A stretch of 64,000 bases of DNA from contig VXAA01001948.1 of the NCBI GenBank assembly GCA_013399115.1, positions 6,645 through 70,644 on the forward strand, written 5' to 3'. The notes under the pieces were generated by a model. That model was given only the letters and a program-made list of their open reading frames with translations, was not told the DNA's origin and did not search any database. Source of the stretch: Anseranas semipalmata (taxonomy: Eukaryota; Chordata; Aves; Anseriformes; Anseranatidae). Shown here one piece after another: positions 59,660-64,000 of this stretch (position 1 is its first letter; every line of letters begins with the position of its first letter). The position numbers were made by a program, and so were the translations under genes.

Positions 59660-60406
59660 ATCTCAGCAGGCTGGCAAAGAGCAAAGTCAGGACCCTGAAC
59701 TTTTGAAAAGCAAACTTCCAGCTGTTTAAAGAGCTACTGGACAAGATCCCCTGGGACGCTGTCCTTAAGGACAAAGGAGCTGAACAGAGCTGGCAACTCT
59801 TTAAGGACACTTTTCTTAAAGCATAAGAACTCTCCATCCCCATGTGTAAGAAAGCAAGCAGGGAAGGCAGGAAACCAGTATGGGACCTGCTGATCAAACT
59901 GAGGCGCAAGAAGGAAATGCACAAGCAGTGGAAGCAGAGACGTGGCCTAGCAAGAGTACATGGATGCTGTCCAGATGTGCAGGGATTGGATCAGGAAAGC
60001 CAAGGCATGGATAGAATTGAGCTTGGCAAGGGATGCAAAGAATAACGAGAAGGGATTCTATAGGTACATTGGCCAGAAAAGAAAGGCCAAGAGTATACCC
60101 CCTCTGATAAATGAGAAGGGAGAACTGGTAACAACAGACATAGAGAAGGCTGAGGTACTCAAGTTCGGGGATTGGTCTGTTCTCCCAAGTGCCAGGTGAT
60201 AGGACAAGGGGGAATGGGCTTAAGTTGGGCCAGGGGAGATTTAGGTTAGATATTAGGAAAAATTTCTTCACTGAAAGGGTTGTGAGGCATTGGAACAGGC
60301 TGCCCAGGGAAGTGGTTGAGTGGTTGAGGAAGATCTCCCTGGAGGTCTTCAAAAAATGTGTAGATGTAGAACTTAGTGACATGGTTTAAAGGTGGACTTG
60401 GTAGTG
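59660..60406 (+). mobile_element. CR1 LINE lacking the reverse transcriptase core
   Basis: The first part (to about 60165) encodes the linker between endonuclease and reverse transcriptase: AEQSWQLFKDTFLKA, ELSIPMCKKASREGRKP, KLRRKKEMHKQWKQ, IRKAKAW, then GFYRYIGQKRKAK, PPLINEKGELVTTD and IEKAEVLK. Immediately afterwards the sequence jumps to the very C-terminus: [20 protein letters not shown], then [20 protein letters not shown] and the end ELSDMV at 60386, followed by a stop. The whole catalytic palm, including the F-A-D-D box, is missing. The 3' untranslated part begins (ggtggacttggtagtg) and is cut by the NNNN gap. Frameshifts split the first part. It is a dead copy. Confidence 0.9.
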
Positions 60407-60410
60407 NNNN
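60407..60410. other. Assembly gap, four unknown bases
   Basis: nnnn lies exactly between two CR1 copies, within the 3' untranslated part of the first and at the start of the second. The real gap size is unknown, and the junction may be a mis-join of similar repeats. Confidence 0.95.
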
Positions 60411-60872
60411 GGCAGGGGCTGGGGGAGCAAAATCCCTCCCAGTGTAAGCGAAGGGCAGGTTCAAGACCAAATGATGCAACTGAACAAGTCTTTGGGGCCC
60501 AATGCCATGCATCCCATGTCCTAAGGGAATTGGCTAATGTAGTCGCCAAGCCACTCTCCACCGTATTTGAAAAGTCCTGGCAGTCAGGTGAAGTCCTTGG
60601 TGACTGGAAAAAGGGAAACATCACTCCCATTTTTAAAAAGGGTAGAAAGGAGGACCCAGGGAACTCAAGACCAGTGAGCCTTACCTCTGTGCCTGGCAAG
60701 GTCATGGAAGAGATCCTCCTGCAAGCAATGTCAAGGCACGTGCAGGACAAGGAGGTGATCCGAGACAGCCAGCATGGCTTCACCAAGGGCAAATTGTGCC
60801 TGACCAATCTGGTGGCCTTCTATGATGGAGTGACTGTATCAGTCAACAAGGGAAGACCGACTGATGTCATCT
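60411..60872 (+). pseudogene. CR1 reverse transcriptase, N-terminal fragment
   Basis: Longest coding relic in the window: the frame stays open for about 170 codons through the finger region and on past the deletion to a stop at 60908-60910. The family protein (endonuclease plus reverse transcriptase, used for target-primed insertion in the nucleus) is several times longer. The fragment has neither endonuclease nor catalytic aspartates, so it cannot work. Confidence 0.85.
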
Positions 60873-61150
60873 ACATAATGACAGGAGAAGGAGGAATGGT
60901 TTTAAACTAAAAGAGGGGAGATTTAGATTAGATTATTAAGAGGAAATTCTTCACTGTGAGGGTGGTGAGGCACTGGAACAGGTTGCCCAGAGAAGTTGTG
61001 GATGCCCCATCTCTGGAGATGTTCAAGACCAGGTTGGACAAGGCCCTGGGCAACCTGATCCATTGGATGGCATCCCTGCTTATGGCAGGGGGGTTGGAAC
61101 CAGATGATCTTTAAGGTCCCTTCCAACCCAAACCATTCTATGATTCAATG
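60411..61150 (+). mobile_element. CR1 LINE lacking most of the reverse transcriptase, complete 3' end
   Basis: From about 60470 to 60872 one open frame encodes the N-terminal (finger) part of the reverse transcriptase: [56 protein letters not shown] and [20 protein letters not shown]. It stops at DVIY, where the palm's catalytic L-D-F should follow. Instead it jumps to the C-terminal phrase gaggaatggttttaaactaa and then ttcttcactgtgagggtggt, cactggaacaggttgcccag and the 3' end ttggaaccagatgatctttaaggtccc with an attctatgattc tail. The subfamily differs from the previous copy, which ends in a different 3' untranslated type. Both deletions remove the catalytic box and rejoin near the same place, shortly before the R-K-N-F-F-T block. 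Confidence 0.9.
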
Positions 61151-61776
61151 AAGGCTGTAGTCAAAAAGAGTCATTTCTCTGAAAAATTATTAACTGATTA
61201 TGAGTATTTGTTTTCTTTTCTGGAGTGATTCATTCTATCCATCATCACCTCTCCTACTTGGGAACATCTCTTTTATATTGTGCAGCTAAATAGGAGTTTT
61301 TATTTTGAATTAATCAGTTGTCAAAATGATATTATAAGTACTGCAAAAAAAAAATATATATACAGATCTTTATCTTTCTTTTGCAGTTTTTGAGGACCTT
61401 TCTTGATTTTCCAAAGTTTTCAGAATGCAGGATTTTATACAGAAGAATTAAGTGTATTGTTGATGCTCATGTTTGAGAATATACAATTATTTATCCTAAC
61501 ATATTTATTTTAATATTTTCAAATACAGTTATATTGCATTCAAATATCATTTCATTTATATGCCTGAAACTATATAACAAAAGATAGCTGAGCAATGAAT
61601 TTTAGAGTTATGCAATGCTTCCATCAGTGGATTTCCTGAGGATATAATTTGGATTTGATATCTATGCAGAGAAAGAAAACAATGAACCAAAACTGTTAGC
61701 CTCTGAGACTAAGTTGTTTCATGTTACTTTTCTCCCTTGACAGTTCTCTGCAGAGGGCAAGGATAGAATAAATGTC
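61151..61776. other. Non-coding, no gene seen
   Basis: AT-rich spacer between two CR1 copies, with an a/ta tract at 61345-61361. Confidence 0.6.
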
Positions 61777-61993
61777 AAAATTATTCTTTACTCAGAGGGT
61801 GGTGAAGCACTGGAACAGGTTGCCCAGAGAAGTTTTGGATGCCCCATCTCTGGAGGTGTTCAAGGTCAGGTTGGATGGGGTCCTGGGCAACCTGAGCTAA
61901 TGTGGGGCATCCCTGCCCGTAGCAGGGGGGTTAGAACTAGATGATCTTTAAGGTCTCTTCCAATCCAAGCCATTCTATGATTCTATGATTCTA
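61777..61993 (+). mobile_element. CR1 LINE 3' end fragment
   Basis: Short 5'-truncated copy starting in the C-terminal coding end (attctttactcagagggtgg, cactggaacaggttgcccag) and running through ggatgccccatctctggagg, ttagaactagatgatcttta and a tail of attctatgattctatgattct. Its wording is very close to the 3' end of the copy ending at 61150, so both come from the same or sister subfamilies. Same orientation, about 630 bp apart. The clean tail suggests it is fairly young. Confidence 0.92.
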
Positions 61994-63755
61994 ATTTATG
62001 AAAATACACAGCATATACAGGCCAATGGTAATATTCTACTTTGCTCCTAAGGCACATTGGACATTGTATTTAAGATATAAAGCACTTTGAACACTAGGCT
62101 TTGTTCAGAGGGAAGCCCACACTTCAGTTTTTACCTCTATAAAACTGGTGATGCAATACAAACTGGATGAGCAATATGAACTAATCTATCATGGCTCTAA
62201 TCTGCAGTAAGAAAAATAAATCTACAGCTTTGGGGAAAAGTATCGTATTAGCTTGCAATACATATGAGGATATTGAACTGGACAGGACCTCTCAGGTCAG
62301 CAAATGCTTCTCCCTATCACGTTACAAAAGCCTGTGCTGAAATGTAGCAAATTTCTTGTTAAAACCTATTGTTTCTAATCCTTTCTACTTCTTTTCATAG
62401 TGCTAGTTAAAACATTCTAATTCTTCTGCCATATATATATATTCTTGATTCATATGTGCTTAGTATGTGATTATTTTCATGCAAATATGGCTCTTTTATT
62501 TCTCTCTCCTACTGTTATTCCCCAGATATATGGCCCTTAAAATTGTTATGAAAAAAAAAAAAAATCACATTTTATTTCAGCCTTCACTGAAGTTCCAGCA
62601 AACCAAGCTCTTTCAGTGTGTTCTAGCAAGAGAGATGCTCCCCATTGTATAAGCCAAGCTAGATTGCTTCTATCTTTTAATTAATCTTTCTTTAACTTGG
62701 CTGATTGGATTTAAGCACGGCGATTTGGTGAGGTAGCGCTAGCTCCTTCTTTCCTACATATAGTAGAAGTACTTGGAAAATATTCCTTGGAATATTTGGA
62801 ATACTGCAAAGACTGGAATTGGGCTTTTTTGATAACTGCATCAAATTGCCACACTTACTTTCATATTCTGATTGTCTAATACAGTACTATATTCAAAAGG
62901 TGACATACAAAAAGTAATTACTGCTATAACTGGCATAATATCCTAAACCTATCTGCAATCATAAATAGGGCAAGCCGCTATGCTCGTTCAGCCAATTTTT
63001 CCTGCCTTTATATTTGATTTGTCCTCTTCACTGTTGCTAGTCATTCCCTCATGATAAAATTTCTATCACTTCATTGAGTTCCAGAAAGATGAAATTTGCC
63101 ATATTACCCTTATCTAATCAGTTATCTTGCCCCATAAAGCTATCCAGTTAGTTATTAAAGCTGGCTTACTTTTCTGTTTTACCTCTATGCCACTAATTAG
63201 TCCTTTTTTTCAGAGTGTTTGTTCAAGTCTCCATAATGCTTCCATCTGAGGTCATCCTTACTGTTCAGAAAAGGATGTTAATGGTGTCAATGCATAAGAT
63301 GGGATTCTGACATGGTGGAATACCTGACAAAAGCTAAGTGTTGTTGGTTTATTTTCTTTTTATGCTTTTGGCGACAATTTTGAAGCTTATCTTGCACATA
63401 AGTGCTACCGAAGTGAATCTCAGGGCATGTGCAAGAAAAGAAGATAGCCAGAAAGTAAGAGTCTGTAGGTTTAAAGTGTCAGAAAGATTAACTGCCTGAA
63501 AACACAACTAGATGATCAAATGCAGGACCGTCTGTGGACATGTCAGTAGCAAAGAGGATGTCGTAAGTATACAAAGCAAAAGAAAGAATGACAAAAAAAA
63601 TGGAAGGGAGTAGGAAAAAGAAACTGTGGAAATACATAACTGAGAAACTGGAAAGGAGGGAGAAGACAACAAACAGGACACAAAACTTCCTTTTTTGATG
63701 AATGAAGACATGGAACAAGGAATAAAAAAAAAAAAAAAAGATAGCAAAAAGTTTT
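61994..63755. other. Non-coding, no gene seen
   Basis: AT-rich, with A14 at 62551-62564 and A15 at 63725-63739. Pyrimidine-rich - strand frames near 63490-63850 result from this composition. Confidence 0.55.
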
Positions 63756-63936
63756 GAATAGAATAGAATAGAACAAAACAGAACAAAATAGAATAGTTCT
63801 AAGAGACCTACAAAGATTGGGACCAATTGCCTGACCACTTCAGGGCTAACCAAAAGTTAAGGCATATTATTAAGGGCATTATCCAAATGCCTCTTGAACA
63901 CCGACAGGCATGGGGCATCAACCACCTCTCTAGGAA
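63756..63936 (-). mobile_element. CR1 LINE 3' end, outer element, interrupted
   Basis: Same 3' type as the copy at 14902-15304: an expanded tail of gaatagaatagaatagaaca units, then aattgcctgaccacttcagg, gctaaccaaaagttaaggca and accacctctctaggaa. In the 14902 copy that last phrase is followed by gcctgttgcagtg. Here it breaks off at 63936 and a second CR1 tail begins. The rest of the outer element lies, if present, beyond the window. Confidence 0.9.
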
Positions 63937-64000
63937 TCACAGAATCACAGAATCACAGAATTGTAGGGGTTGGAAGGGACCTCCAGAGATCATCGGGTCC
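63937..64000 (-). mobile_element. CR1 LINE 3' end, inserted in the previous CR1, cut by the window edge
   Basis: tcacagaatcacagaatcac followed by gaattgtaggggttggaagg, gacctccagagatcatcggg and tcc is the reverse complement of a CR1 3' end of another subfamily. It sits inside the outer CR1 in the same orientation and must therefore be younger. It continues past base 64000. Confidence 0.9.

Noticed and set aside
59894..60382. 162-codon - strand frame
   Set aside because: Antisense shadow of the CR1 coding sequence at 59660-60406.
1..64000. tRNA, rRNA, CRISPR arrays, bacterial operons, inserted mitochondrial DNA
   Set aside because: Looked for by motif and pattern on both strands; nothing convincing. 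The repeats present are interspersed or simple, and the character of the DNA is vertebrate.

Overview
This window looks like gene-poor nuclear DNA from a bird. It is AT-rich throughout. The only coding-type sequence I can support is broken reverse transcriptase from CR1 LINEs, and the other recognisable elements are long terminal repeats (LTRs) of types I know from avian endogenous retroviruses. CR1 copies ending in short attct-type tails, very few candidates for SINEs, and solo LTRs together point to an avian genome. I cannot name the species. I found no host gene, exon, tRNA, rRNA, CRISPR array or operon. The window is best read as an intergenic desert or the inside of a very large intron.

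Layout. 1-21 kb: scattered 3' ends of CR1 in both orientations (1070-1194 +, 1300-1400 -, 7566-7657 +, 14902-15304 -, 18312-18388 -). It also holds a longer CR1 reverse transcriptase relic at 10660-11165 followed by an inverted CR1 piece at 11166-11295. 20.5-20.8 kb: three perfect short hairpins. 21.8-22.9 kb: an old CR1 split by a solo LTR (21944-22640) with matching 5-bp target-site duplications (GCCTA). 29.3-32.1 kb: a second solo LTR (29923-30509, duplication CTCAT), bracketed by two nearly identical copies of an unknown ~130-bp sequence at 29391 and 32013. 44-51 kb: a CR1 with an internal deletion (44748-45466), an old CR1 relic (46285-46853) and two GC-rich blocks that seem related to each other. 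54.9-56.5 kb: another old CR1 split by a 1,268-bp solo LTR (duplication GTGAT). 59.7-62 kb: three CR1 copies in tandem, two lacking the reverse transcriptase core, separated by a 4-base assembly gap. The window ends in a CR1 inserted into another CR1.

How the parts relate: there is no working pathway here. The order of events can be read from nesting. The old, degraded CR1 copies came first, the LTRs jumped into two of them and recombined to solo LTRs, and younger CR1s landed later. All three solo LTRs lie in the same (+) orientation and each has a 5-bp duplication. The least explained item is the 29391/32013 duplicate. I found nothing I would call a new biological system. Repeat names come from recognition by eye, without any database search.
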